Below are positions 54,080-63,936 of a stretch of 64,000 nt of DNA, in pieces; position 1 is the stretch's first letter, and the number at the start of each line of letters is the position of its first letter. The notes under the pieces were generated by a model, which saw nothing but the letters and a program-made list of their open reading frames with translations, made no database searches and had not been told where the DNA came from. Both the position numbers and the translations under genes were made by a program. Source of the stretch: Bacteroidia bacterium. GTDB lineage: Bacteria; Bacteroidota; Bacteroidia; J057. The DNA is taken from positions 2,232,001-2,296,000 of the forward strand of contig JAWKNO010000001.1 in NCBI GenBank assembly GCA_041391665.1, written 5' to 3'.

Positions 54080-57000
54080 ATGCTACATCGAATCAGTCTT
54101 TTTGTATTGTTTCTGGCGATTTTTGGGCAAATATCCTTTGCTCAGGATTCCGGAAAATTAAAAGGGAAAGTCCTTGATAAGGCAGGGCAACCCATTGAGT
54201 ATGCAACAGTTTTGGTCTTTGATGGCGATCTCGTCAAATATGGTACCCAGACAATTGCAGACGGCACATTTAGTATTCAGCCGGTTTCTCCAGGCACCTA
54301 TCGTGTGGAGGCGCGCTTTCTTCAAGGAAAAAAATCTCTGGAAGATGTTACTGTCATTTCAGGGCAGACCCGGGATATTGTCCTTAACTTTAAGGATGAT
54401 GTAACGGTTACCCTTGATGCCGTTGAGATTTTCGGTACTCCCGTATTTGAAAAAGATCCTCAGGTTTCCACTACGATCAGTGGGCAGGATGTGGTAAATA
54501 TGGGTACCCGAAACGTACAGAGCGTGGCAGCCCTTACCGCAGGCGTTTACCAGTCTGATGAAGGCGACTTCAGTGTAAGTATCCGGGGTGCTCGTCCGAC
54601 AGCAACTGCTTACTACATCGATGGGGTGAAAATCCGGGGGCAGACAACGGTTCCTCAAAGCTCTATCGCTCAGTTTCAGGTAATTACCGGTGGTACTCCT
54701 GCAGAGTTTGGTGACTTTACAGGTGGTGTAATCAGTATTACTACCGCAAACCCATCCTCAGATTTCAGTGGGGGAGTGGAGCTTACCACTTCCGAATACC
54801 TTGATGCTTTCGGTCGGGATCTTGTCGGCCTTTCTTTGAGTGGACCGATCCTCACCCGCAAACGCGAACTGGATGGCAATGTATTCAAAACCTCTATGCT
54901 GGGTTTCTTTATCAACGGAGAGTTTGATTATAACAGGGATCAGGACCCTGCGGCGCTCGGTATCTATAAGCTTAGCGACGAACTGCTGACCGATCTGCAG
55001 ACAAACCCCGTCGTAATCTCCGAAGATGGCCAGTCTTTCCGTAGCCGCGCCAACTATATTCGTGGCAATGAGTTTATTCCCATCAAAGCCAAACAAAACA
55101 ATGAAAGCCTCCGGATTCGCGGCCTTGGCCGACTGGACTTTCAACCAGCAGATAATGTGCTGATCAAACTGGGTGGTACTTACGAATTTATCAATACCGA
55201 CCAATGGGGAATCGGAAGCATGCTTTTTGCACCCGATCCGCAGGACCAGTTTATGGGAAATAACTATCGGGGATGGTTTCGTTTCCAGCAAACCTTTGCC
55301 GGTGGGAAAAACTCTGCAGTGAGAAACCTGTTTTACTCAATCCAGGCTGATTACTCTCTGTATCAGCGCAGATTCCAGAACAGCATTCATCAGGATCGGT
55401 TTTTTGACTATGGCTACAATGGGAAATATGATTTTGATGTTACGCCGGTTTATGGCTATATCAATGACCCGCAGAATAGCATCTCCTCCAGCCCTTACTG
55501 GCAAACCATTGGTTATGCTTTCGAAAACCTGACATTTGACGGGTCTGACTCGAAAAACCCCCTGCTGGCAAATTATAATACAGCGATTTTTAATTATATC
55601 GATCAGAATGGCTCTCCCTCCATCCGAAACCTGAATGACCTGGCTTTCCGTCAGGGGATTTTGAACGGACAGGGCGCCAGAGGGGTTTACTCTATCCTTA
55701 GCGGCATTGGCTCCAATCAGGGAGGGTATACCAAATATGATTTTGAACAATTCCGCCTTATGGGACAGGCTACCGCCGAGATCAAAGGCCATAACCTGAA
55801 AGCTGGATTTGAATTTGAGCAAAGAGCAGAAAGGGCCTACTCAATCGGAGCCAGAGGCCTTTGGGGAATCATGCGTCAGTATGCCAACTTCCATTTGCTC
55901 AACCTCGAAGATAACACCGACAACTATCAGTTTGTAACCCGGGACGGCCAGTTTCAGGATACAGTGATTGTACCGCTTCGTTATTCAGCTTCAGACCAGT
56001 ATGAGTTTTCTAAAAAGCTCAGAGAAAAACTGGGACTGCCTATTGATGGTACAGACCTGATTAATACAGATGCTTACGGTCCAGATTTCTATACGCTGGA
56101 TATGTTTAATGCAGATGAACTTTTAGGAGACGGGGTAAACCAGATCGTGACTTACTACGGATATGATTATTTGGGCAACCGTACACCAGCTGTCGATGCC
56201 GGATCGTTTTTCACCGATACAATCAACCGCCCGCTGAATGCATTTGCTCCTACTTATATTTCTGCATTTATCCAGGACAAGTTTGAGTTTGAAGATATTA
56301 TCTTTAACGTAGGTCTACGGGTTGACCGCTTTGACGCCAACCAGCCGGTATTGAAAGATAATTACTCTCTGTACCCTGTGTATACAGCTGCCGAAGTATC
56401 TTCCGGCCAATTGGGCGTACCAGGATATACCCTGCCTTCAGGCATTGGATCTGACTTCATCCCTTATGTCAATGATCCGACCAACTTCTCTGAAGTGATT
56501 GGTTACCGAAACGGAGAGTCATGGTTTGATGCAAGCGGAACGCCAGTATCTTCTGCCGTTATCGCGCAGCGTTCCGGTGGAAAACCACTGCCTGCAACCA
56601 GGGATAATAAGGTGAGTATCAACTCGTTTGAGGACTACGAGCCACAGACGGTGTTTATGCCGAGGATTTCATTTTCCTTCCCTATCTCGGATGTCGCACT
56701 GTTTTTTGCGCACTATGACGTACTGGCACAGCGTCCGGGGCAATTGCTGGCTACCCAAAGCTCCCTGCTTGCAGGGCAGATTTCCCAGTATGCCTTTTTG
56801 GAGAATACTCCCACCGCAACAGTTACCAACCCCAACCTGAGGCCAGAAATCACCATCGACTATGAAGCTGGATTTAAGCAGAAGGTGGGTGAGCGGATGG
56901 CGTTTACTATGTCAGCTTTCTACCGCGAACAGCGCAATATGATCCGTTTCCGTCGCTTTGCCAATGCGTATCCATTCTCTTATGATACCTACGACAACCT

Positions 57001-57754
57001 CGATTTCGGTACGGTAAAGGGATTCTCTTTCTCCTATGATATGCGCCGTATGAACAACCTTCAGATGCGTGCATCTTATACCCTTCAGTTTGCGGATGCT
57101 ACCGGTTCGGATTTCTCTTCAGCCCGAAATGTAGTGAACTTCCTGGAAGGTGTGGGTATTCTTCGGGTTCCACTTCCTATCAATACTGACCAGCGTCACC
57201 GGATTACAGGTAGTTTGGACTATCGGTTTATGGGAAGAAATATGGGGCCATCTTTGGGATTTGGGGAAAATAAAATTTATCCTTTGAAAAATTTTGGTGC
57301 CAACATGAACCTTACATTAGGGTCAGGTACCCCCTACACCAAAAATGCAGTGGCAGTTCCTTCCGTAGCCTCCGGTATCAATATCGTAAACGTCGTACAA
57401 GGTACACCCAACGGTGCCCGTAACCCATGGCAGTTCCGTATGGACCTCCGCCTCGATAAAAGCTTCTTTATCGGTGGCAAGCCCAAAAAAGAAGGTGGCG
57501 TAACAAAATCCTATGACTTTAATATCTATCTGGCATTGCTGAATGCCCTGAATACAAGAAATATCATAGGTGTTTATCGTTATACCGGCCTTCCTGATGA
57601 TGACGGATTTCTTGCCAGTGATAGTGGGCAGCAGTTGATCGTAACTCAAATTGATCCACAAGCCTATATTGACCAGTACTCACTTCGGGTTTCCAATCCG
57701 AGTAACTATTCTCTTCCCAGAAGAATTCAGTTGGGTGTGATGTTTAATTTCTAG
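54080..57754 (+). CDS. TonB-dependent receptor-like protein with CarboxypepD_reg-like domain
   Basis: 1224 residues from the ATG at 54080; the open frame from 53927 lacks a good start and homology begins with the signal peptide MLHRISLFVLFLAIFGQISFA. After it come a carboxypeptidase-regulatory-like domain (about 25-110: GKLKGKVLDKAGQPIEYATV), a plug domain (about 130-240, GDFSVSIRGARPTATAYYID) and a large beta-barrel, with an extra-long middle (about 480-700). It ends with a typical RRIQLGVMFNF barrel strand. The following two genes are an oversized secreted protein and a PorV-family protein on the same strand, 25 bp and ~80 bp apart, so the three probably act together at the cell surface. 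It lacks a SusD partner. Confidence 0.92.
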   Translation: MLHRISLFVLFLAIFGQISFAQDSGKLKGKVLDKAGQPIEYATVLVFDGDLVKYGTQTIADGTFSIQPVSPGTYRVEARFLQGKKSLEDVTVISGQTRDIVLNFKDDVTVTLDAVEIFGTPVFEKDPQVSTTISGQDVVNMGTRNVQSVAALTAGVYQSDEGDFSVSIRGARPTATAYYIDGVKIRGQTTVPQSSIAQFQVITGGTPAEFGDFTGGVISITTANPSSDFSGGVELTTSEYLDAFGRDLVGLSLSGPILTRKRELDGNVFKTSMLGFFINGEFDYNRDQDPAALGIYKLSDELLTDLQTNPVVISEDGQSFRSRANYIRGNEFIPIKAKQNNESLRIRGLGRLDFQPADNVLIKLGGTYEFINTDQWGIGSMLFAPDPQDQFMGNNYRGWFRFQQTFAGGKNSAVRNLFYSIQADYSLYQRRFQNSIHQDRFFDYGYNGKYDFDVTPVYGYINDPQNSISSSPYWQTIGYAFENLTFDGSDSKNPLLANYNTAIFNYIDQNGSPSIRNLNDLAFRQGILNGQGARGVYSILSGIGSNQGGYTKYDFEQFRLMGQATAEIKGHNLKAGFEFEQRAERAYSIGARGLWGIMRQYANFHLLNLEDNTDNYQFVTRDGQFQDTVIVPLRYSASDQYEFSKKLREKLGLPIDGTDLINTDAYGPDFYTLDMFNADELLGDGVNQIVTYYGYDYLGNRTPAVDAGSFFTDTINRPLNAFAPTYISAFIQDKFEFEDIIFNVGLRVDRFDANQPVLKDNYSLYPVYTAAEVSSGQLGVPGYTLPSGIGSDFIPYVNDPTNFSEVIGYRNGESWFDASGTPVSSAVIAQRSGGKPLPATRDNKVSINSFEDYEPQTVFMPRISFSFPISDVALFFAHYDVLAQRPGQLLATQSSLLAGQISQYAFLENTPTATVTNPNLRPEITIDYEAGFKQKVGERMAFTMSAFYREQRNMIRFRRFANAYPFSYDTYDNLDFGTVKGFSFSYDMRRMNNLQMRASYTLQFADATGSDFSSARNVVNFLEGVGILRVPLPINTDQRHRITGSLDYRFMGRNMGPSLGFGENKIYPLKNFGANMNLTLGSGTPYTKNAVAVPSVASGINIVNVVQGTPNGARNPWQFRMDLRLDKSFFIGGKPKKEGGVTKSYDFNIYLALLNALNTRNIIGVYRYTGLPDDDGFLASDSGQQLIVTQIDPQAYIDQYSLRVSNPSNYSLPRRIQLGVMFNF

Positions 57755-57778
57755 TTTGGAATACAACCAGTTATAAAA

Positions 57779-60700
57779 ATGAATAACCTCAGGTCTTTAG
57801 GGGTGCTTACCCTGATACTTTTGAGCATTAACAGTCTTCGGGCGGAAGCACCTGTTGGCGTAAAACGCAAACAGGCGAGCGGATTCCGTGTTTCCAGTGA
57901 TTGTTTGCCGCCAAGTGCGTCTGCACAGCTTGATGTCAATAATGTTCGTGCCCTTTTACATAATGGGGGCGATATGTGGTGGGATCTCGTTGGCGACCCC
58001 CGTTATGAAGTTCCCAAAGGTAGTAACCGCCACTCCATGTTTGCCAGTTCTCTTTGGATTGGTGGTCTCGATGAATCTGGTCAGCTGCGGGTTGCCGCTC
58101 AGACTTACCGCCAGTCAGGAATCGACTTCTGGCCGGGTCCTTTGTCTGGTGGTGCTTCCGGTGGTACGGCTTCTACCAATCAGGAAACCTGCGAAAAGTA
58201 CGATGAGATGTTTAAGATTAATAAAACAGAAATCGACGCTTTCCGTGCGGCTTTTGCCAATAGAGATATAGAACCTTTTAATCTCGCTACATTTCCCAAT
58301 GTCCAGAACTGGCCGGCAATCGGGAATGAAAACAGTAACCTGGGTTCCGACTCAGATGGATTTACGCTGGAGGCTTTTCGCCCCGATGGTAGTGTCCTTT
58401 ATGCCGCTCCGTTTGTGAATGTTGACAGCGACCCATTTACTTATAACCCTGCCAATGGTGATTATCCGGATATTCAGGGTGATCAGGCTATCTGGTGGAT
58501 TGTCAATGACAAAGGAAACGTCCATACAGAGACTGGTGGTCAACCCATCGGTATAGAAATTCATATGCTCGCATTTGCTTTCACTACTGCAAATGCTGTC
58601 AATGATATGACTTTCTACCTCCAGACTGTCATCAACCGCGCTGCTCAGCCTCTGGTTGATACCTACATGGGCCAATGGGTGGACTCTGATATCGGTTTCG
58701 CCTTTAATGACTATGTGGGTTGTGATACAACTAAAGGTCTTGGCTATGGCTATAACGCTACGGCCAACGATGCAGGTGCAAACGGTTATGGCCTGAACCC
58801 GCCTGCCTGTGGTGTTGACTTCTTTCAAGGGCCACTCGCAGACAGAGGGGATGGCGTAGATAATGATAAGGACGGTATCGTAGATGAAGATGGGGAAACC
58901 ATTATCATGTCCAAATTTATTTACTATAACAACGACTTCTCACTTACCGGTAACCCTGAAGTAGCACAGCATTTTTATGGTTACCTCACCGGCTTCTGGA
59001 AAGATGGGACGTCTATCGTCGATAACTATAAAAATGGCACAGGGGAAGGTAATGGGTATGGTCCGTCTGACCCCGGTGATCCAACCAATTATATGTTTAG
59101 CGGCGATCCCTGTACGGGGCAAGGCTGGACTGAAGCCAACTCCGATAACCCAACCAACGAAGACCGCAGATTTCTGCAAAGTGCAGGTCCGTTTACCCTT
59201 CAGGCCGGAGCTGTGAATGAAATTGTCACCGGTGTGGTCTGGGCCAGAGGATTCTATAATGACCAGTTTGGCTCAGTCTGTGAATTGCTGAAAGCAGATG
59301 AAATTGCTCAGGCGCTGTTTGATGCAAACTTCGAATTGCTCGATGGACCGGATGCACCAGAAGTAACGGTTTCTGAATACGATAAAGAATTGCTGCTTTC
59401 CTGGACTTATCCGGAAGCGCTCCGTCTCGTTCGTAACAATTATAATGAAAGCTATCGCCAGGATGATCCGGTACTCGTTGCCCGTGATGAAACCGATCCA
59501 ACATTTGAGTTTGAGGGTTATATCGTGTATCAATTGGCCGATGCTACAGTAGGACCCAATGAACTAAATGACCCCGACAGAGCAAGGGTCGTTACCCAAT
59601 GTGATATCAAAAATGGAATCGGTACCATCGTCAACCGCCTTACTCAGCAGGTTGAAGGTCTCAGCGAACCGATTATCACTGATGAGGTAATGGTTCAGGG
59701 AAAAGACAATGGAATTGTCCACTCTGTAAAAGTTGACAGAGACTTGTTTGCGCTTAGTGGCGATACAAGACTAAAAAATTATACCACCTACTACTTTGGT
59801 GTAATTGCCTACGCCTACAATAATATTACTTCCGATGGAAGAAAATTTGTGCCTGGCAACCGGTTCTTTAAAGTATCTTCCGGTCTGCCGCATATTGTGG
59901 ACTTTGAGCGTGTAGGGACTTCCATCAATTCTAACTATGGCGATGGAATTGCGGTAACACAGCTTAGCGGTATTGGAAACGGTGGGGTATTCGTTCGGCT
60001 GGACCCGGAAACTGAGACAGAAATCCTTAATAATGGGGTTGCTTCCCAGATCAAATTCGCTCCGGGTACTGCGCCAATTGAAGTGAAAATTACCGATCCT
60101 AAAAAAGTAACCGGGCATTATTACCGTGTGCGTGTTGTCAAAGATCAATTTGTCGAAACCGTAATTGTATCTCAGGATACCACTACCGGTGTGACAGTTG
60201 CCGATACCGTAAAAGCGGAATGGATAGTAGAAGAAAGTGATAACGCTAACGGACCATTCAAACAAATATATGCGGCTACCTATCGGATCCGTAACGATGG
60301 TTCTGCGCCCCGCCCGATGCCTCTTACCGGCACAGAAAGGGTGATCGAAGAGCAAGGATTTTCTATCAGTGTAAAAGATGTACCTGCCGCAGGTGATACA
60401 GTTTCTGCTGCAACTTCAGGGTTCATTGGGGCTGAACTAACCTTTGATGAACCAACCCAAAACTGGCTGACTGGTCTGCCAGACAATGATGACTTTTTTG
60501 GGGGTATCTGGAACTGGGTACAAGGAAGTGCCGATGGGCGTGTTTTCAAAGATCAGGAAATTTACGACCGTAATGATGTCTATCAAACAATCCTCGGTGG
60601 ACGCTGGGCGCCTTACTGTCTTGCCAGAACTTTCAACAACGACCCGCAAGGTGGCGGAACGATTGGGCCTTGTTTGCCTATTAGTTTTCCTGATGGAAAC

Positions 60701-61756
60701 CGCCAGATGAGTCCTGCAAGATTGATTAATCTGCCCAACCTGCCAGATGTCGATATCGTGTTTACCGCAGATAAATCAAAATGGTCACGTTGTGTGGTCA
60801 TTGAAACCAGCCCCAACTCCGGACTTGGTTCCGGTGCATGGCAGCTCTCTGCAAAATGGCGCGATAATGTAAACAAAGAAGGGCAGTCTGAAGGAACCAA
60901 AACCCTGACTAACCATGGTATGGGATGGTTCCCCGGTTATGCAATTAACGTCAATACAGGTGAGCGGTTGAATATTTTCTTTGGTGAAAGTGAGTGGGAT
61001 CAACTCAACAGGGGAAATGATATGATCTGGAACCCCACCAGCTCTTTTGGTACCAATCTGGAAAGAGTAGGAGGGCGGCATTATGTATGGGTAACTAATC
61101 AGCGGTATGATGGCTGCGAAAATATTCGCAAATTCCTTCAGAATGCCGACTACAAAGGTACCGGTGGTTTCTCTGATGCAATCTTCTTTGATCAGACCGG
61201 TAATAGCTTGTCCAACGCTTACGAAAAAGTCGCATGGGTAAGTGTTCCGATGCTCAATAGCGGATTTGATATTACTTCTCCTGAAAATATTCCTACGGAT
61301 GCAAGAGTATCGCTTCGCCAGAATCAACCTTTCCGCTCCCGCCCCGGAACTTCAGATGTACCTACTTTTGAGTTCAATACGGCTGACTATGCGGTTCAAA
61401 CCAACCAGACCGAAATCGCAAAAGATGCGCTGGAAAAAGTGCTTGTAGTACCTAACCCGTACTATGCGTACTCTTCCTATGAAACAGGACAGCTCGACAA
61501 CCGGGTGAAAATCACAAACCTTCCGCAAAAATGCCGGGTGAGCATCTTTACTATTAATGGTTTGCTGGTAAGACAATACACCAAAGATTCTGATAACCCT
61601 GACCAGGACTGGGACCTCAAAAACCAAAGTGGTGTTCCGGTGGCCAGTGGGGTATATATCATTCATGTGGATGCCAATATCGATGGGCAGAATCTGGGTG
61701 AAAAAGTGGTTAAATTATTTGCTGTCATGCGTCAGATTGACCTGGATTCGTTCTAG
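57779..61756 (+). CDS. Very large secreted protein with T9SS-like C-terminus
   Basis: 1325 residues with signal peptide (about 1-22, LRAEA). The body is beta-rich with many Asp/Gly/Asn turns. At about 357-373 a DGVDNDKDGIVDEDGE stretch resembles a thrombospondin type-3 / calcium loop. Fibronectin-like segments occur at about 515-640 (PEVTVSEYDKELLLSWTYPE). The C-terminal ~100 residues (LEKVLVVPNPYYAYSSYETG ... VSIFTINGLLVRQYTKDSDN ... SGVYIIHVDA) match a T9SS sorting-type domain, but it is followed by GEKVVKLFAVMRQIDLDSF, an extension beyond the usual end. Between a TonB-like receptor and a PorV-like protein; probably exported by T9SS. Function unknown. Confidence 0.8.
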   Translation: MNNLRSLGVLTLILLSINSLRAEAPVGVKRKQASGFRVSSDCLPPSASAQLDVNNVRALLHNGGDMWWDLVGDPRYEVPKGSNRHSMFASSLWIGGLDESGQLRVAAQTYRQSGIDFWPGPLSGGASGGTASTNQETCEKYDEMFKINKTEIDAFRAAFANRDIEPFNLATFPNVQNWPAIGNENSNLGSDSDGFTLEAFRPDGSVLYAAPFVNVDSDPFTYNPANGDYPDIQGDQAIWWIVNDKGNVHTETGGQPIGIEIHMLAFAFTTANAVNDMTFYLQTVINRAAQPLVDTYMGQWVDSDIGFAFNDYVGCDTTKGLGYGYNATANDAGANGYGLNPPACGVDFFQGPLADRGDGVDNDKDGIVDEDGETIIMSKFIYYNNDFSLTGNPEVAQHFYGYLTGFWKDGTSIVDNYKNGTGEGNGYGPSDPGDPTNYMFSGDPCTGQGWTEANSDNPTNEDRRFLQSAGPFTLQAGAVNEIVTGVVWARGFYNDQFGSVCELLKADEIAQALFDANFELLDGPDAPEVTVSEYDKELLLSWTYPEALRLVRNNYNESYRQDDPVLVARDETDPTFEFEGYIVYQLADATVGPNELNDPDRARVVTQCDIKNGIGTIVNRLTQQVEGLSEPIITDEVMVQGKDNGIVHSVKVDRDLFALSGDTRLKNYTTYYFGVIAYAYNNITSDGRKFVPGNRFFKVSSGLPHIVDFERVGTSINSNYGDGIAVTQLSGIGNGGVFVRLDPETETEILNNGVASQIKFAPGTAPIEVKITDPKKVTGHYYRVRVVKDQFVETVIVSQDTTTGVTVADTVKAEWIVEESDNANGPFKQIYAATYRIRNDGSAPRPMPLTGTERVIEEQGFSISVKDVPAAGDTVSAATSGFIGAELTFDEPTQNWLTGLPDNDDFFGGIWNWVQGSADGRVFKDQEIYDRNDVYQTILGGRWAPYCLARTFNNDPQGGGTIGPCLPISFPDGNRQMSPARLINLPNLPDVDIVFTADKSKWSRCVVIETSPNSGLGSGAWQLSAKWRDNVNKEGQSEGTKTLTNHGMGWFPGYAINVNTGERLNIFFGESEWDQLNRGNDMIWNPTSSFGTNLERVGGRHYVWVTNQRYDGCENIRKFLQNADYKGTGGFSDAIFFDQTGNSLSNAYEKVAWVSVPMLNSGFDITSPENIPTDARVSLRQNQPFRSRPGTSDVPTFEFNTADYAVQTNQTEIAKDALEKVLVVPNPYYAYSSYETGQLDNRVKITNLPQKCRVSIFTINGLLVRQYTKDSDNPDQDWDLKNQSGVPVASGVYIIHVDANIDGQNLGEKVVKLFAVMRQIDLDSF

Positions 61757-61767
61757 GGACTGTTTTC

Positions 61768-61816
61768 CCATCTGCGGGCGGATTGGATAGCTTTCCGCTT
61801 GCAGATGGATATTTTT
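61768..61816 (+). terminator. Terminator-like hairpin after the secreted protein gene
   Basis: CCATCTGC (61768-61775) pairs perfectly with GCAGATGG (61801-61808), with an inner GCGGA/TCCGC stem, followed by ATATTTTTAAC on the plus strand. Incomplete termination would leave the PorV-like gene at a lower level than the upstream two. Confidence 0.65.
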
Positions 61817-61838
61817 AACAGAGGCTTTATTACTGGAT

Positions 61839-62912
61839 ATGAAAAAAAATATACTTATCACAATAGCTTTAGTTGCCGGTTCTCTGTTTGCTTTGGCTCA
61901 GCCAGAGCGTGTTGGACAGGCGGGCGCTCAGGAACTACTGATCAATACCATGCCCAGAAGCTCGGGGTTAAATGGTATTGATATCGCCAGTTCCGACGGG
62001 ATTGAAAGTTCAATGGTAAATCCTGCAGGTGTCGCAAAAACCTCTGGTACTGAACTTATGTTCGCACATGCTCTCTGGCTTGTGGGCACAGATATTCAGG
62101 TGAATACCTTTGGCTTTTCTCAAAATTTGGGTGAGTCTGGTGGCGTTTTAGGTTTTCAGGTGAATAGCTTTAGCCTGGGAGAATTTGTACGTACCACCGT
62201 TGATCAACCTGATGGAACATTGGGTACTTTTAGCCCCACCTATCTGAATCTGGGGCTTACTTATGCCAAAAAGTTTACAGATCGGATTCATGTAGGTTTT
62301 ACCACCCGCATTATACATGAATCTACCCCGGAAGTAATCGCCAATGGTGTAGCTTTCGATGCTGGTATTCAATATCGGTCAGGAGAAAAAGAACGCCTTA
62401 AGCTTGGAATCGCACTTCGTAATGTCGGGCCTACCATGCGGTTTGGTGGCGATGGACTCGCCGGCAGAGTGCCGATTAAAACCAATAATAAATTCACCTC
62501 GACCATCAATATCCCTACGGCTGAGTTTGAATTGCCTACCAGTCTGAGTATGGGCGGATCTTATGATCTTTTCCTGGGAAGCAATAACACCGTTTCCGTT
62601 ACGGCTGCCTTTATCTCCAACTCATTCTATAACAATCAGGGAGGACTTGGGCTTTCCTATAAGTATAAAGAATATGTGATCCTCCGCGGGTCATTCTTGT
62701 ACGAAAATGGAATATTTGACGAAATCTACAACGGACGGTTTAATGCACATACCGGAATCTCAACCGGTGCTACTTTTCAGGTTCCTTTCAAAACCGGAAA
62801 GTTTGACAACGCCGGAAACGAAGAATTTTCTTCTTTCTCCCTGGATATGAGCTACCGTACATCCAATCCTTTTGGGGGAACTTTTGTATTTGGTGCACGT
62901 ATAGATATCTAA
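61839..62912 (+). CDS. PorV/PorQ-family outer-membrane protein
   Basis: 357 residues with signal peptide (about 1-20, FALAQ). The opening GAQELLINTMPRSSGLNGID, then SSMVNPAGVAKTSGTELMFAH, is the FadL-like N-terminal pattern of the PorV/PorQ family (UPF0164): a 14-stranded barrel. PorV shuttles T9SS substrates from the translocon to the attachment complex in P. gingivalis. The C-terminal strand GGTFVFGARIDI ends the barrel. Next to a T9SS-like substrate it may be a dedicated partner for that cargo, rather than the general PorV. Confidence 0.87.
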   Translation: MKKNILITIALVAGSLFALAQPERVGQAGAQELLINTMPRSSGLNGIDIASSDGIESSMVNPAGVAKTSGTELMFAHALWLVGTDIQVNTFGFSQNLGESGGVLGFQVNSFSLGEFVRTTVDQPDGTLGTFSPTYLNLGLTYAKKFTDRIHVGFTTRIIHESTPEVIANGVAFDAGIQYRSGEKERLKLGIALRNVGPTMRFGGDGLAGRVPIKTNNKFTSTINIPTAEFELPTSLSMGGSYDLFLGSNNTVSVTAAFISNSFYNNQGGLGLSYKYKEYVILRGSFLYENGIFDEIYNGRFNAHTGISTGATFQVPFKTGKFDNAGNEEFSSFSLDMSYRTSNPFGGTFVFGARIDI

Positions 62913-62933
62913 CAACCAACACACAAAATTTTA

Positions 62934-62972
62934 AATAATTGGGTTGACATATAGTTAACCCAGTTATTTTTT
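62934..62972 (+). terminator. Terminator after the PorV-like gene
   Basis: TGGGTT (62940-62945) pairs with AACCCA (62957-62962) and the flanking AATAA/TTATT extends the stem, followed by a T-run (TTATTTTTT). About 25 bp past the stop. Confidence 0.65.
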
Positions 62973-62994
62973 GTATTTTAATATTTTAAATGCT

Positions 62995-63016
62995 TCCGGT
63001 GAATGGTCTCACCGGA
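62995..63016. repeat. 8-bp hairpin in the greA leader
   Basis: TCCGGTGA-ATGGTC-TCACCGGA (perfect 8-bp stem) lies 30 bp upstream of the greA ATG. There is no U-tract right after, so it is not a clear terminator. It may be an operator dyad or a 5'-UTR hairpin. Confidence 0.5.
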
Positions 63017-63045
63017 TGTTTCTTATTTAAATCATTAGAGTCGCT

Positions 63046-63522
63046 ATGAGTGAAGTAAAGTATTTTACAAAAGAAGGGTATGATAAGCTGATGCATGAGT
63101 TAGCAGAGCTGAAGGGTAAGGGGCGTTCAGAGATTGCAAAGCAAATCCAAAAGGCACGTGAAATGGGAGACCTGAGCGAAAATGCCGAATATGACGCTGC
63201 AAAAGATGCACAAGGGCTGCTGGAAATGAAAATTGCCCAGTTGGAGACAGTCGCGGCTAATGCCCGTATCTTGGATGAGACCGGAATCGATGCAAATAAG
63301 GCCTATATTCTCTCTACGGTTAAGCTAAAAAATCTGAAAAATAAATCTGAAGTAACGTATACACTGGTATCCGAAGAAGAAGCTAATCTGAAACAAGGAA
63401 GAATTTCTATAAAATCTCCCGTAGGAAAAGCTGTGCTGGGCAAAGAAGTCGGTGATATTGTTGAAATCGATGCACCCGTAGGTAAACTTCAGTTTGAACT
63501 CCTGAGCATTAGCCGGGGATAA
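63046..63522 (+). CDS. greA: Transcription elongation factor GreA
   Basis: 158 residues, standard length. The N-terminal coiled coil (1-75) carries the acidic tip region GDLSENAEYDAAKDAQ, which stimulates the intrinsic RNA cleavage of backtracked RNA polymerase. The C-terminal FKBP-like domain ends SPVGKAVLGKEVGDIVEIDA, then PVGKLQFELLSI, as in canonical GreA. A HIT protein gene follows after 13 bp on the same strand, so the two are probably co-transcribed. Confidence 0.97.
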   Translation: MSEVKYFTKEGYDKLMHELAELKGKGRSEIAKQIQKAREMGDLSENAEYDAAKDAQGLLEMKIAQLETVAANARILDETGIDANKAYILSTVKLKNLKNKSEVTYTLVSEEEANLKQGRISIKSPVGKAVLGKEVGDIVEIDAPVGKLQFELLSISRG

Positions 63523-63535
63523 TCCATTTCTTCCC

Positions 63536-63931
63536 ATGTCTACTATTTTTACCAAAATCGTCAACGGTGAAATCCCCTGTCACAAAATTGCAGAAACAGA
63601 CGATTTTTTTGCTTTCCTGGATATTCGGCCATTAAAAAAAGGTCATACCCTGGTCATACCCAAACAGGAAGTGAACTATATTTTTGACCTGAATGATGAT
63701 CTGTATATCGGGCTTCACCTATTTGCCCGTGAGATTGCCCGGGCTGTGGAAAAAACATGCCCGTGTGCCCGTATTGCGGTCGCCGTGATTGGCCTTGAAG
63801 TGCCGCATGCACATATACACCTCGTTCCGCTTGATGAAATCGGGGAGCTGAATTTTGAAAACCCCAGAGTGGAAATGTCTTCCGATGAAATGGCGAAGCT
63901 GGCGCTGGATATTCGCGCCAACCTCGCCTGA
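63536..63931 (+). CDS. HIT family nucleotide-binding protein
   Basis: 131 residues. It opens with the classical FTKIVNGEIPCHKIAETDDF. The histidine triad HAHIHLVPL sits at residues 91-99 (His91, 93 and 95) and is preceded by ARIAVAVIGLEVP. HIT (HINT-type) proteins hydrolyse purine nucleoside phosphoramidates. The zinc-binding Cys of some HINTs is replaced (residue 15 is Cys, but C-x-x-C is not seen). Linked to greA, 13 bp away, in a layout common in Bacteroidota. Confidence 0.95.
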   Translation: MSTIFTKIVNGEIPCHKIAETDDFFAFLDIRPLKKGHTLVIPKQEVNYIFDLNDDLYIGLHLFAREIARAVEKTCPCARIAVAVIGLEVPHAHIHLVPLDEIGELNFENPRVEMSSDEMAKLALDIRANLA

Positions 63932-63936
63932 AGGGG

